Assembly (NCBI GenBank): GCA_016722445.1
Contig: JADKIZ010000001.1
Span: forward strand, 124,001 to 188,000
Origin: Flavobacteriales bacterium
GTDB lineage: Bacteria; Bacteroidota; Bacteroidia; Flavobacteriales_D; Sanyastnellaceae
Length of the DNA stretch: 64,000 nucleotides
Direction of reading: 5' to 3'
The translations under genes and the position numbers were made by a program. This document shows, piece by piece, positions 17,920 to 26,879 of this stretch. The notes under the pieces are model-generated. The model did no database searches, was not told where the DNA came from, and saw nothing but the letters and a program-made list of their open reading frames with translations. The stretch's first letter is position 1. Every line of letters starts with the position of its first letter.

Positions 17920-19008
17920 TTGAAAAAAGATTTACGCTGCAAAGTCTATCTCTCCGATGAAGGATTCGGTCATATCGTACGACAGCGTGCGGTGATAGAA
18001 TCGTTGCTGGAAAAACTTCCAGGCACACACCTCACTGTGCAGACCAAAATGCAAATCGCGGCAGCCGGGCGATTTATTCCGGGAGCTGAGCTCATGGAAA
18101 AGTTCAACAATATTCAATGGGATAAAAAAGCCAACGGTTCACCAGATTTGGCAAAGATCAAGGAGAGATATTCGGATTACATTTCAGCATCATCGAAGTA
18201 CATTGCAGAAGAAAAAGATCAGTTTGATTTTGACTTCGCCATTTCTGACTTTGTTTATGAAGCATTTGACATTGCGCAACTGAACAATAAACCATGCTTT
18301 GGTGTGGCTCATTTTACTTGGGATTGGTTTTTCTCCAAACTCTATCCTCCGCCGGTGCACACCGATGTGATCAATCACTTCATGAATCTTGCAGGAAAAG
18401 CGACAAGACTTTATTTCCCGCCTTTCACACCAGAAGAAATAATACACCACTATCAAGGCAAAGCCTTGGAAGTACCGTTGATCCTTCACCATAAAATAGA
18501 ACACAAGGTGAGTAATCACCGTGATAAGTTCAAAGTTCTGATCATGGATAGCGGAGCGGGTGTATTGAGTGAATCCATACGCAAGGCTTTGAGAAGTGTG
18601 AGAAGCTTAGACGACTATTTGTTTTTTGTTTCGGACAAATTCGAACCCAATCAGGAGAATGTTCGCACGATACCATCCACTGATTTGATGGTGGATTATG
18701 TTGCAGATATGGACCTTGTTATAGGTCGAGCTGGATTCAACACCATTTCAGAATGTGTCGGATTGCGAACACCGATGTTGTTGATTGGAGAAGCGATGAA
18801 TCCCGAAATGAATGAAAACATTTTATTGCTCAAAAAACAACACTTGGGTTCATTCATTTCAATAGCGACATTTGAGAACAATCTCGGTAAATTTCTGCCA
18901 TCATTTCTGAAGCATGAATATGGTCATATCAAAGACACCATGAGAGACCATGACATAGCCACCAATGGTGCTGAAGTGATCGTGAACGACACCTTGAATC
19001 ATCTATGA
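17920..19008 (+). CDS. GT-B glycosyltransferase, MurG/PseG-like
   Basis: 362 aa from TTG 17920 (no ATG fits). The N-terminal domain starts with a DEGFGHIVRQRAVIESL glycine/histidine motif near residue 10. The C-terminal domain has VIGRAGFNTISECVGLRTP near 267 followed by NPEMNEN, the nucleotide-sugar-binding pattern of MurG/PseG-like GT-B enzymes. PseG is a UDP-sugar hydrolase in pseudaminate synthesis; this protein could be a transferase or such a hydrolase. Its stop overlaps the next gene (NeuA-like) by ATGA, suggesting a shared pathway. Confidence 0.7.
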   Translation: MKKDLRCKVYLSDEGFGHIVRQRAVIESLLEKLPGTHLTVQTKMQIAAAGRFIPGAELMEKFNNIQWDKKANGSPDLAKIKERYSDYISASSKYIAEEKDQFDFDFAISDFVYEAFDIAQLNNKPCFGVAHFTWDWFFSKLYPPPVHTDVINHFMNLAGKATRLYFPPFTPEEIIHHYQGKALEVPLILHHKIEHKVSNHRDKFKVLIMDSGAGVLSESIRKALRSVRSLDDYLFFVSDKFEPNQENVRTIPSTDLMVDYVADMDLVIGRAGFNTISECVGLRTPMLLIGEAMNPEMNENILLLKKQHLGSFISIATFENNLGKFLPSFLKHEYGHIKDTMRDHDIATNGAEVIVNDTLNHL

Positions 19009-19562
19009 GAATAGTAGCCATCATTCCGGCCCGAGGAGGTTCCAAAAGACTTCCTAAAAAAAATATTTTCCCGTTCAGGGGTTTGCCTTTGATGGCATAT
19101 ACGATTGCTGCCTGTAAACAATCCCAATATATTTCTGAGATCTATGTAAGTTCGGATGATGATGAAATTCTTGCAACAGGATTAAATCATGGCGCACTAG
19201 CATTGAAGCGTCCACAGGCACTTGCTGACGATCATACTCCGAAGATCATAGCCATCAGACAAGCAGTACAAGATCCCGCTGCAGGAACATTTGATCGCGA
19301 TGACATCATTGTAGTTGCACAGGCGAATTCCCCACAGATTACAGCGAAACAGATAGACGCCGCAATCAAACTCATGCTGGATCACAAACTTTGGGAGGTG
19401 ATGAGTACCGATGAAAACGGGGTGCAGAATGCAGCATTCCGTGTCGTTCGACATCATGCCTTATTCAATGAATTTCTGAGTGCACATTGTGGATTTGTAG
19501 TAGCACCAAACATAGACGTTCATACCGAGGAAGATCTGCAAACCCTCGAATCTATGCTTTGA
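19005..19562 (+). CDS. CMP-sugar cytidylyltransferase, NeuA-like
   Basis: 185 aa. The N-terminal VAIIPARGGSKRLPKKN is the CTP-binding signature of CMP-nonulosonate/CMP-Kdo synthetases, followed by ISEIYVSSDDDEI near residue 43 and VVAQANSPQITAKQ near 105. The end has ...DVHTEEDLQTLESM, as in NeuA-type proteins. It is shorter than standard NeuA (about 220-230 aa). The substrate is probably a sialic-acid-like sugar because of the NeuB-like gene 2.9 kb downstream. Overlaps the preceding transferase by 4 nt; its last 11 nt overlap the convergent acyltransferase. Confidence 0.8.
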   Translation: MRIVAIIPARGGSKRLPKKNIFPFRGLPLMAYTIAACKQSQYISEIYVSSDDDEILATGLNHGALALKRPQALADDHTPKIIAIRQAVQDPAAGTFDRDDIIVVAQANSPQITAKQIDAAIKLMLDHKLWEVMSTDENGVQNAAFRVVRHHALFNEFLSAHCGFVVAPNIDVHTEEDLQTLESML

Positions 19563-20601
19563 AATTTTGTGCGTTGTATGCCGGAAAGAAACGATCGCGC
19601 AATTTGAGGAAAGGATATTCGAAACAGTAGGATGCCAGCGCACCTACCAGAATTGCCCCGGTCAAATACACCGCGAAATAAGTTAGCGAGTCCAATTTGA
19701 ATCTATAAAGCTCCTGCAATACCATCAGATGCCAGAGGTAGATCGAATATGAATGTATTCCGATAAAAGACATCAGTCGAACCGGGCCGCTGATGAAGAA
19801 AGAACTTTCCTTTTTGAGCACCCATTGTGAACCTATCAATACAAAAATTCCACAGGCAAGATTGAGGCATGTCAGACCATAAGTATTCATGACGAATCCA
19901 CCCGCCTCGGTAAAGAATAATGGGATCAGTAAAACCCCAGCTCCGATGAACCAGAGCGGGAGAAACTTCATCACATAATTACTGATTTTGGTGAATCTGA
20001 CCAGATATGCTACCAGCACACCTACGATGATACCATCAACCCGAAGATGCGTAGAGAAGAAATAAAATTTCTCTTCAAACCTGTGAGGGTAACAGATCAC
20101 AAACCTCATGACAAGCACAAGCAGAAGTAAAAACGTGATGGCTAAAATATTTCGCCCCACCTTTTGTGGTTTCCAAAACTTGATCGCGATGGTGGTGATG
20201 GTAATGATCAAATAAAATTGTTCTTCAACGGCCAGTGACCATGTATGCGACCAAATGTGTGGCAGGTAACTCTGAAGAAAAAAAACTTCTGAAAGAATTT
20301 TTGCTGGTTCGTAGAACAATTGATGCTCCCATGCATTCACAGTAAGAGCGATAACCAGATAGATATAAAATGCGGGATAAATTTTGAAACCCCTTCGAAT
20401 GAAAAAGCGCCATGAAGCAAAACTTCCGGTATCATTTAATTCGCGCAGAACAAGTGTTGCAATAAGATAACCGCTTAAAGCGAAAAAAAGATCTACACCT
20501 GCCCATCCGATCCGTTGTAAGAAACACTCGAAAGTGCCATGTCTAAAAATAACAAGGATGACAGCAATACCACGAACGAAATCAAGACCGCTGATGCGCA
20601 T
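19552..20601 (-). CDS. Membrane acyltransferase (acyltransferase-3 family)
   Basis: 349 aa, about ten hydrophobic helices. The family signature is at the N-terminus: LDFVRGIAVILVIFRHG near residue 6 (with the RH pair) and GVDLFFALSGYLIATLVLRE near 36. TWSLAVEEQFYLI near 121 is the second conserved block. These enzymes O-acylate surface sugars using a cytoplasmic acyl donor. Transcribed against the NeuA-like gene, tail to tail with an 11-nt overlap. Confidence 0.85.
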   Translation of the reverse strand: MRISGLDFVRGIAVILVIFRHGTFECFLQRIGWAGVDLFFALSGYLIATLVLRELNDTGSFASWRFFIRRGFKIYPAFYIYLVIALTVNAWEHQLFYEPAKILSEVFFLQSYLPHIWSHTWSLAVEEQFYLIITITTIAIKFWKPQKVGRNILAITFLLLLVLVMRFVICYPHRFEEKFYFFSTHLRVDGIIVGVLVAYLVRFTKISNYVMKFLPLWFIGAGVLLIPLFFTEAGGFVMNTYGLTCLNLACGIFVLIGSQWVLKKESSFFISGPVRLMSFIGIHSYSIYLWHLMVLQELYRFKLDSLTYFAVYLTGAILVGALASYCFEYPFLKLRDRFFPAYNAQNFKA

Positions 20602-20721
20602 GACGATTAAAGCTTCCTTGCCACAACAGTAAAAATATCAAATAAAGTGGGGCGTGTTTCAGCGAACCACACTTTGTTTTCTTGCTCCTCCGAAAGCATA
20701 TTCAATGCAGTTCGTTGCCTT

Positions 20722-21570
20722 TTATGTTGCAGGAATTTTTGTAGACGCCTGCAATATGGTCAGGTTATTCATTTTACCAACCTTCAGCACAGCATCGATT
20801 TCGTAACCAATTTTCGCGAAATACGCCTTCATGGTTTTTTCATCGAAGTAATAAGTATGCTGCGCGTGAATGTGGTACCACCATGAGCGGAAAATCTTAT
20901 ATCCTACTGAGCCGATATCGACTGTTTGGATAACCATAAAGTCACCCTTTTTCTGATATGCAGCAAGCTTCGCGAGATCACCAAGTGGATCGAGCAAATG
21001 CTCAATGACATCGGTCATGGTGACCAATTGAATTCTCTTAATACCTGCACTTTCCATCACCACATCCAGATTATCAATGGTACCATGATGGACGTTTTTG
21101 AAGCCGCTCAACTTTGCAGCTTCTACACACAATGGATTAAACTCTATTCCATGAGAATCATATCCATTTCTGCGAAGCACTTCGGGTAACAAACCGTAAC
21201 GGGTACCGATATCGAGAGAAATCGGGCGGGTATCAGCACTGAAATGACAATTCTCTTTGATCAATTGCAATAGAGGTCCAAACTTGTGGCCCCTCACAGC
21301 TTTTTCCAGATCGATTTGTTTTTCAACGCCATCCGTATAGAGCAAGCCAAGATGTTCAGGTCGAAAACGCGGATCCTGATAAACAAGATTGCATTTTCCG
21401 CATTGCAGGATCGAGAGGCTCACATTTTGTCTGCCATCCCAAGGATAAGTCACATAACCTTTATGGCTATAGAAACCTGCAGGATAATGGTGAAGCAATT
21501 TTGCATCGGTTGATCCGCAAAAATTGCACTGACCAACTTTTTCCTGAAATTGTATTGACTCGTTTTCCAA
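20722..21570 (-). CDS. Class I SAM methyltransferase with N-terminal zinc-binding motif
   Basis: 282 aa from TTG 21570. Residues 14-60 hold four cysteines (CNFCGS ... CGKCNLVYQDPR), a zinc-ribbon-like module common before sugar methyltransferases. SAM-binding: ISLDIGTRYGLLPEVLRR near residue 117, VTMTDVIEHLLDP near 184. In this context it probably methylates a sugar or sugar nucleotide. Located 15 bp after the TylF-like methyltransferase gene, in the same direction. Confidence 0.78.
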   Translation of the reverse strand: MENESIQFQEKVGQCNFCGSTDAKLLHHYPAGFYSHKGYVTYPWDGRQNVSLSILQCGKCNLVYQDPRFRPEHLGLLYTDGVEKQIDLEKAVRGHKFGPLLQLIKENCHFSADTRPISLDIGTRYGLLPEVLRRNGYDSHGIEFNPLCVEAAKLSGFKNVHHGTIDNLDVVMESAGIKRIQLVTMTDVIEHLLDPLGDLAKLAAYQKKGDFMVIQTVDIGSVGYKIFRSWWYHIHAQHTYYFDEKTMKAYFAKIGYEIDAVLKVGKMNNLTILQASTKIPAT

Positions 21571-21585
21571 AGAAGAGGAGGAAGA

Positions 21586-22344
21586 TTATTCTATCACGAC
21601 ATAAGATTGAGCACCACTGAACCTGTTACGTTCAATGCGGACATTTTTGAGACCCAGGGCCTCGCGCACAGCTACAGTTTCACCCGGAAATTCCTTGTCA
21701 TTTAATTCATCAAAACCGATCACGCTACCTTTGGTGATATACGGTTTGATCAATTCGAGGCATTTATAAGTAGGTTCGTAAAGTGTCATATCAAACCATG
21801 CAAAAGCAATAATGGTTTCAGGATGTTCACTCAAATATTTTTCAAGTTCAACGATGGCGTTCCCCTTACGCAAGGTAGTTTTTCTGATATGCGGAAGTGG
21901 ACTTTCTCCTTCGTGAAATTCGAGCAGATCATTCAAGTAATCCTCGTATCCCTTGGTAACAGAAAGCGAACCGGATGCGATGATCTCATGACCGCCATCT
22001 TTTTGCGAAAGCACAGGGAAACCCTCGAAAGTATCAAATCCGATCAATTTACGATTTTGGTTAAATGGCTCGAGGAGACCACGTAAATTGCTGAGTGTAA
22101 CAAGATTTTGGCCCCATCTAACCCCGAATTCCATCATCACACCATGAACATTGAGGATGTGTTTTTGGTATAGATCCGAAAAGAATAAGTGTTTGGTCAA
22201 TTCCTGACGTTTGAGAAAAAGGCCGGCATTGGCGACAATTTCGTTGTCTGGAATCGGGCAATTTCTCATAGCTGATGCAGCCCTTGCTCTGCCTGAGAGT
22301 TCCTTTTCAGAAGCAAGTGTTTTGATTTTGATATCCTGTGACAT
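21586..22344 (-). CDS. TylF/MycF-like methyltransferase
   Basis: 252 aa. HGVMMEFGVRWGQNLVTLSN near residue 70 is the SAM-binding loop; LIGFDTFEGFP near 99 and IAFAWFDMTLYEPTYKCLEL near 180 match the TylF (macrocin O-methyltransferase) pattern seen in polysaccharide loci. It probably O-methylates a sugar hydroxyl. Diverges from the NeuB-like gene across an 86-bp region with -7 boxes on both strands. Confidence 0.75.
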   Translation of the reverse strand: MSQDIKIKTLASEKELSGRARAASAMRNCPIPDNEIVANAGLFLKRQELTKHLFFSDLYQKHILNVHGVMMEFGVRWGQNLVTLSNLRGLLEPFNQNRKLIGFDTFEGFPVLSQKDGGHEIIASGSLSVTKGYEDYLNDLLEFHEGESPLPHIRKTTLRKGNAIVELEKYLSEHPETIIAFAWFDMTLYEPTYKCLELIKPYITKGSVIGFDELNDKEFPGETVAVREALGLKNVRIERNRFSGAQSYVVIE

Positions 22345-22370
22345 ATCAGTCTGGTTACAATTAAGGTGGC

Positions 22371-22378
22371 CAAAGATA
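22371..22378 (-). promoter_or_regulatory. Candidate -7 box of the methyltransferase pair
   Basis: TATCTTTG on the minus strand matches TAnnTTTG exactly, 26 bp before the TylF-like ATG. No clear -33 element. Confidence 0.4.
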
Positions 22379-22400
22379 GTCCTGTAAGCTGGTGCTTGCC

Positions 22401-22408
22401 TACTTTTG
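22401..22408 (+). promoter_or_regulatory. Candidate -7 box of the NeuB-like operon
   Basis: TACTTTTG matches TAnnTTTG exactly, 22 bp before the NeuB-like ATG at 22431. No clear -33 element. Confidence 0.4.
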
Positions 22409-22430
22409 CCAGCCTAAAAATCCTTATTCT

Positions 22431-23132
22431 ATGTTCGTAATTTCGGAAATATTCCCTCAGCACAGTGGTAATCTGGCTGTAGCGGAGCAAATGATACTTC
22501 AAAGTAAAATGGCTGGAGCTGACGCCATCAAGGTTCAGCTTTATACCGCAACTCAGTTTGGTGCTGAACGTGCATACCTCGAACTGAGCAAAGACGGTCT
22601 CAAGCGTTTGTATGACTATGCCAATACGATCGGCATTCCTTTATTTGCAACTCCATTTACGATGGATCGTTTGGACTGGTGTCTGGAGTTGGATTTACCC
22701 TATCTCAAAGTGGCGGCGCGTATGCACAAGGAATTCCCTGCGCTTACTGCGGCGATCATGAGTCATAAAAAACCGACCTTTGTGAGTATTCCCTCGGACA
22801 GCAATCCAGATGATATCATTAAACATGATCACGCCATTTATCTCTATTGTGTGGTAAAATATCCAACCAGGGTAGACGAATTCAGCATGCCTGATTTTAG
22901 CAAGTCCATATTCCATGGCATCAGCGACCACACGTTGGGCAATGCCGGTGCGTTGTTTGCTGCAGCGCATGGAGCAAAATATCTCGAGAAACACTTCACT
23001 GTACGTAAGTCATTCCAATACGAAACCGAAAAAGCACATTTGGGAAGTATGGATATGCAGGATCTTGCAGAAATCAAGAATACTGCATTTGAATTCGAAC
23101 GTATCCGTAAAGTGTTGGGTTATGATAAGTGA
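22431..23132 (+). CDS. NeuB-like nonulosonate synthase, catalytic domain only
   Basis: 233 aa. The start is ATG 22431, giving MFVISEIFPQHSGN, the usual NeuB beginning (cf. I-A-E-I-G-x-N-H-x-G). The TIM-barrel motifs follow: AGADAIKVQLY near residue 30, LFATPFTMDRLDW near 74, LYCVVKYPT near 143, GISDHTLGN near 165 and YLEKHFTV near 187. NeuB condenses PEP with a hexosamine-type aldose to make sialic, legionaminic or pseudaminic acid. The C-terminal SAF (antifreeze-like) domain of ordinary NeuB (about 340-350 aa) is absent and the frame stops cleanly. Overlaps the next gene by 11 nt. Confidence 0.82.
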   Translation: MFVISEIFPQHSGNLAVAEQMILQSKMAGADAIKVQLYTATQFGAERAYLELSKDGLKRLYDYANTIGIPLFATPFTMDRLDWCLELDLPYLKVAARMHKEFPALTAAIMSHKKPTFVSIPSDSNPDDIIKHDHAIYLYCVVKYPTRVDEFSMPDFSKSIFHGISDHTLGNAGALFAAAHGAKYLEKHFTVRKSFQYETEKAHLGSMDMQDLAEIKNTAFEFERIRKVLGYDK

Positions 23133-24414
23133 GTTGCGACATGTCATAAGTTCTTATTACCGTGTTAGAAATGCATGGACCTCCGGGGTAAAGAACACCA
23201 ATGACTACCTCGCTGCTACTTGCCTTTTTGAGTACCTCAGTTATCGCTTACTTGAATCTGACCGCAAAGACAGATTGCTTGGATTCCGCATCATCATTCG
23301 GGTGATGCGAAGAATTTTCAGAAGCAATCAGGGCATCAAATGTTTTGATCCGAAAGCGGATGAATTATTGATCAGTGGAACGATTGCCATTCAGGATCGT
23401 GTAACGGAATACATCAAAAGATCAGGAAAGGCCAATTTGCACAGTTATGTCGCAAAGGACGTGATGACTTTTGATGGTGTATCCAAAGTAAAACTCCTCC
23501 TGAATCTTTTGCCTTTTGCAGTGATGCAATCCTTTCGTGCGATGTTTAGTCCTTATCGGCAAGGTGTCGCATTGAGTATTGCAGAAGTGGTAGAAATAGC
23601 CTACATCCTGCACTACATCAAGGTCAACAAGATTAAACGTGTGTATGATTTTGTGCCTTATGAAATTGACAGCAATTTCATGTACATCATCTTTCAGGAG
23701 TCGGGTATTGAGATGGTCAAAGTTCCTTCATCCGGACCGTTGGCAACGCATCACAAAATATTGTTGGCTGATGAGGTGGTTTTCAGTACGCCATATCATT
23801 TGGAAGAGCTGCAGAAATTCCGCGATTCATTTAGGGTGAAAAACGTATTGGCTTGGCCACCAGAAAGGGCATTTCAATATTATCCGAAATACAAAAATGA
23901 ACCACCTGCTGCAGCCCCAGCAACACTTGGATTCTACTCTCACGGAGAATGGTTGCGTCGATTGGAAAAACACTCTGCATATGGTGGAAGAATTGGCGAG
24001 GCAGAAGAATCAATTCTCAAATATCTTGGCAGATATGTAAGTGAACATCCTCATATCAGACTCATTGTATTTCCGCATCCAAGAGAAATGCGCCCTGATG
24101 TTGCTGAACAAATGAAATTGTTTTATCAAAAGGCCATTGGCCATGAACGATTCGAAATTGCGCAGTTCACTGGTGGCACTACACAAAACTTTGATCAAGC
24201 AGATTTGGCAGTTGCGGCTTTCAGTACCATTTTGTATGAAAGACTTTACTGCGGATATAAAACATTGATTGGCAACATGGCCATCGGTGAGTTTCCGATG
24301 AATGCGAGCCCATTGAACAACATTTGTTTCAGAACATATGAAGGCATGTCGAATCTGATTAGTGAATACAGTTTCAAAACCTGTTGCCCATTTTTTCGAG
24401 CAAACTCGTCTTGA
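23122..24414 (+). CDS. Uncharacterised protein, possible polysialyltransferase-like GT-B enzyme
   Basis: 430 aa from ATG 23122; the frame is open further upstream, but that part is a shadow of the NeuB-like gene. Not recognised with certainty. The second half has LGFYSHGEWLRRLE near residue 272, RLIVFPHPREMRP near 313, and DLAVAAFSTILYERLYCGY near 356. This order (HG, HP, S-T...E) resembles capsule/polysialic-type or CDP-glycerol-type transferases. The tight link to NeuB suggests transfer of the nonulosonate-like sugar. The end is uncertain: from about 24360 another frame continues to a TAA at 24448, 8 bp before the next start, so a frame break is possible. Confidence 0.55.
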   Translation: MISELRHVISSYYRVRNAWTSGVKNTNDYLAATCLFEYLSYRLLESDRKDRLLGFRIIIRVMRRIFRSNQGIKCFDPKADELLISGTIAIQDRVTEYIKRSGKANLHSYVAKDVMTFDGVSKVKLLLNLLPFAVMQSFRAMFSPYRQGVALSIAEVVEIAYILHYIKVNKIKRVYDFVPYEIDSNFMYIIFQESGIEMVKVPSSGPLATHHKILLADEVVFSTPYHLEELQKFRDSFRVKNVLAWPPERAFQYYPKYKNEPPAAAPATLGFYSHGEWLRRLEKHSAYGGRIGEAEESILKYLGRYVSEHPHIRLIVFPHPREMRPDVAEQMKLFYQKAIGHERFEIAQFTGGTTQNFDQADLAVAAFSTILYERLYCGYKTLIGNMAIGEFPMNASPLNNICFRTYEGMSNLISEYSFKTCCPFFRANSS

Positions 24415-24456
24415 ACCATTCAGAGCGATACACTATCCAGAGCCATAATTGTGCTG

Positions 24457-25704
24457 ATGGCAACCGCAAAAAAAATATTGATCGTTAATTATGATTTTCC
24501 GCCCAATAGCGGGATTGGCGGCAGGCGTTGGGCCAAATTTGCCAAACAACTTGCACAGGAAGGATACGAGGTGCATGTCATTAAGGCTGATGTTGTGAAA
24601 GGTCATGATCAATCTTATTGGTCAACCGATGTACAACATCCCAATATCATCATTCACTCGTTGCCTAGGGTATATCCTGAATTATTTTCTCATCCGAAAA
24701 AAGATATTTTGTCAAGATTGAAATACCGATGGTATCGCAGACAGCTCGAAAAAACAGAAAAGGGAACCATTTACGATATTTCAATTGGATGGGGAAAAAG
24801 TTTAATTGATGTCGCATCTCGATTGATTGAAAAAGAGTACATACAAAATATTTGTGCGACAGGTGCACCCTGGCGCATGTTGTATGACACTGCCAGATTA
24901 AAAGAAAAATACCCTCACATAAGATTGATCGTGGATTATCGCGATCCGTGGCTCAATGCCAAAAACTATGGAATGCCTGGTTTGGATCAAGCGAGAAGAA
25001 AAGAAGAAGAACGCAAACAAACCTATATTCTTCAACATGCCGACGTGGTGATAACACCATATGAATATCTCACAAAGGAGTTGCAAGAATTTGCTCAAAA
25101 ACAAGGAGGACGTCAACCAATGTTTCAGGTGATCACCCATTGTTTTGATCCTTCAGACTTGCTCCCTGCCGCGGCCATCCAACAAAATAAAATCAGGATC
25201 ATCTATGGAGGCGATTTGTACACCGGAATTCAAGGTGAATTACAATTGCTCAAAAAGAGTTTAGATCAATTGCGTATGACAGATTCTGCGCTTTACAATC
25301 TAATTGATATAAGCATTTTCACCAATAAAAATGAAGATGATACATTACGCGATTTATCCTGTGTAAAAGTGCGTGCAGGTATTGGCAAGAAAATCTTCAA
25401 AGAATTGTCGGAGGCGAGTGCAACGCTCATCATTCTTCCCAACAATAAAAAAGACGACAGGACCACAAAGTTTTTTGAAACTATGGCATGCCGCAAGCCT
25501 TTTATTGTCATCAGTGAAGAAGGAGAAGTAACCAAATTCGTTCGGGAGAACAATCTGGGTTACGTACTCGAAAGGAATGGGAACAATCTTGCCGAAATCT
25601 TGCAGGACATAGAAAAAGGAAGTCCGAAGTTTGACAAAAATTTTCCGGTAGACACATACAGTTTACCTGTTGTTACATCACAACTAAAAGCATTTTTCAT
25701 TTGA
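24457..25704 (+). CDS. Glycosyltransferase (GT4-like)
   Basis: 415 aa from ATG 24457. The GT-B N-terminal domain has FPPNSGIGGRRWAKFAKQL near residue 14 and RLIVDYRDPW near 155. The C-terminal domain has TTKFFETMACRKPFIVISE near 335, the acceptor/nucleotide-sugar-binding region. Cytoplasmic, adding one sugar to a lipid-linked glycan; specificity unknown. The next gene starts within its stop codon (TTGA overlap). Confidence 0.8.
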   Translation: MATAKKILIVNYDFPPNSGIGGRRWAKFAKQLAQEGYEVHVIKADVVKGHDQSYWSTDVQHPNIIIHSLPRVYPELFSHPKKDILSRLKYRWYRRQLEKTEKGTIYDISIGWGKSLIDVASRLIEKEYIQNICATGAPWRMLYDTARLKEKYPHIRLIVDYRDPWLNAKNYGMPGLDQARRKEEERKQTYILQHADVVITPYEYLTKELQEFAQKQGGRQPMFQVITHCFDPSDLLPAAAIQQNKIRIIYGGDLYTGIQGELQLLKKSLDQLRMTDSALYNLIDISIFTNKNEDDTLRDLSCVKVRAGIGKKIFKELSEASATLIILPNNKKDDRTTKFFETMACRKPFIVISEEGEVTKFVRENNLGYVLERNGNNLAEILQDIEKGSPKFDKNFPVDTYSLPVVTSQLKAFFI

Positions 25705-26879
25705 AAATTCTTTATTTCAGTCCGCACCCACATGTGAATATGTCCGCACCAAGCGGACCTGGAACACATATACGCGAGGTCATACGTGGTTTTGAACAAA
25801 GCGGACATCAAGTGATACGATTGATAGCAGGTGGAGAAACCCTCACCGGAAGTCAGGCCATACAAATCAAAAAAAGAAGCTGGAAAAAATTCATTCCACA
25901 ATACATCTGGCAGAGTTTAAAAGATTATTTACTGCTTCGATTTGACCGTAACCTCGAATCACAACTGGGAGAAATTATTCAACGTGAAAAACCCGATGCG
26001 ATATACGAACGCGCCTACTATTTGATGGGAGCAGGTTATCGTGCAGCTCGGCAATATGGCATCCCTTACTATTGCGAAATCAATGCGCCGTATCCAGAAG
26101 AAAAAGCTGAGATGAATGGCAGAAGTATTTTCCACCGAAAATCAGAAGAGAATGAAAGACTTCAGGTCAATGCGGCCAAAAGAGTATTTGTGGTTTCGAG
26201 TGCATTGAGTAAATACATTTCATCAAGGGTGGAAGGCTGCGAAGGAAAACTAATCGTCACGCCAAATGCAGTAAACCCTGGACACATTCAATTAGATGAG
26301 CACAAAGTCAAGTCCATTAGACAACAACTCAATGCCGGTGCAGAAGACACGGTGATCGGATTTGTTGGATCCATATTTCCTTATCATGGAGTTGATCTTC
26401 TCATTACAACATTTTCATCTTTGGTTAACAATGGTCAGAATCATTTGAGACTGCTCATTGTTGGCGATGGAGAAATACTGAACCAACTCAAAGAAACAGT
26501 GAAACAATCCGGTTTAGACCATCAAGTGCTATTCACTGGCAACATTCCTCATCGGGAAGTATACAATTACATCCAAGCGATGGACATTGCGGTCATGGCG
26601 CGAAGTAACTGGTATGGCTCGCCGGTGAAAATTTTTGAATATGGTATCATGAATAAGGGCATTATTGCTCCGGATGTGATTCCAGTTCGTGATGTCATGA
26701 CTGACAAAATACATGGTTTACTCATCCCAGATAATGAGGAAGCATTGAAATCCGCTTTGCTTCAAATGACACAAGATAAAAACGCGACCAAAATCATGGC
26801 GCAGAATTTTTGCAACAAGGTGAAAGAACAACACACATGGCAACATGTAAGTGATTTGATATTGGAGGCTATGTCATGA
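25701..26879 (+). CDS. Glycosyltransferase family 4
   Basis: 392 aa from TTG 25701, overlapping the previous stop by 4 nt. The N-terminal domain has a SAPSGPGTHIREVIRGF motif near residue 15. The C-terminal GT1/GT4 domain has VIGFVGSIFPYHGVDLLI near 213, LLIVGDGEILNQL near 250 and a weaker retaining-GT motif near 305 (NWYGSPVKIFEYG). Overlaps the next transferase by ATGA; part of a tightly packed four-gene GT run. Confidence 0.85.
   Translation: MKILYFSPHPHVNMSAPSGPGTHIREVIRGFEQSGHQVIRLIAGGETLTGSQAIQIKKRSWKKFIPQYIWQSLKDYLLLRFDRNLESQLGEIIQREKPDAIYERAYYLMGAGYRAARQYGIPYYCEINAPYPEEKAEMNGRSIFHRKSEENERLQVNAAKRVFVVSSALSKYISSRVEGCEGKLIVTPNAVNPGHIQLDEHKVKSIRQQLNAGAEDTVIGFVGSIFPYHGVDLLITTFSSLVNNGQNHLRLLIVGDGEILNQLKETVKQSGLDHQVLFTGNIPHREVYNYIQAMDIAVMARSNWYGSPVKIFEYGIMNKGIIAPDVIPVRDVMTDKIHGLLIPDNEEALKSALLQMTQDKNATKIMAQNFCNKVKEQHTWQHVSDLILEAMS

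Noticed and set aside
22915..23121. Extending the gene at 23122 upstream to 22915
   Set aside because: The upstream stretch lies fully inside the NeuB-like gene in another frame and has no sensible protein character; the ATG at 23122 gives a normal operon overlap.
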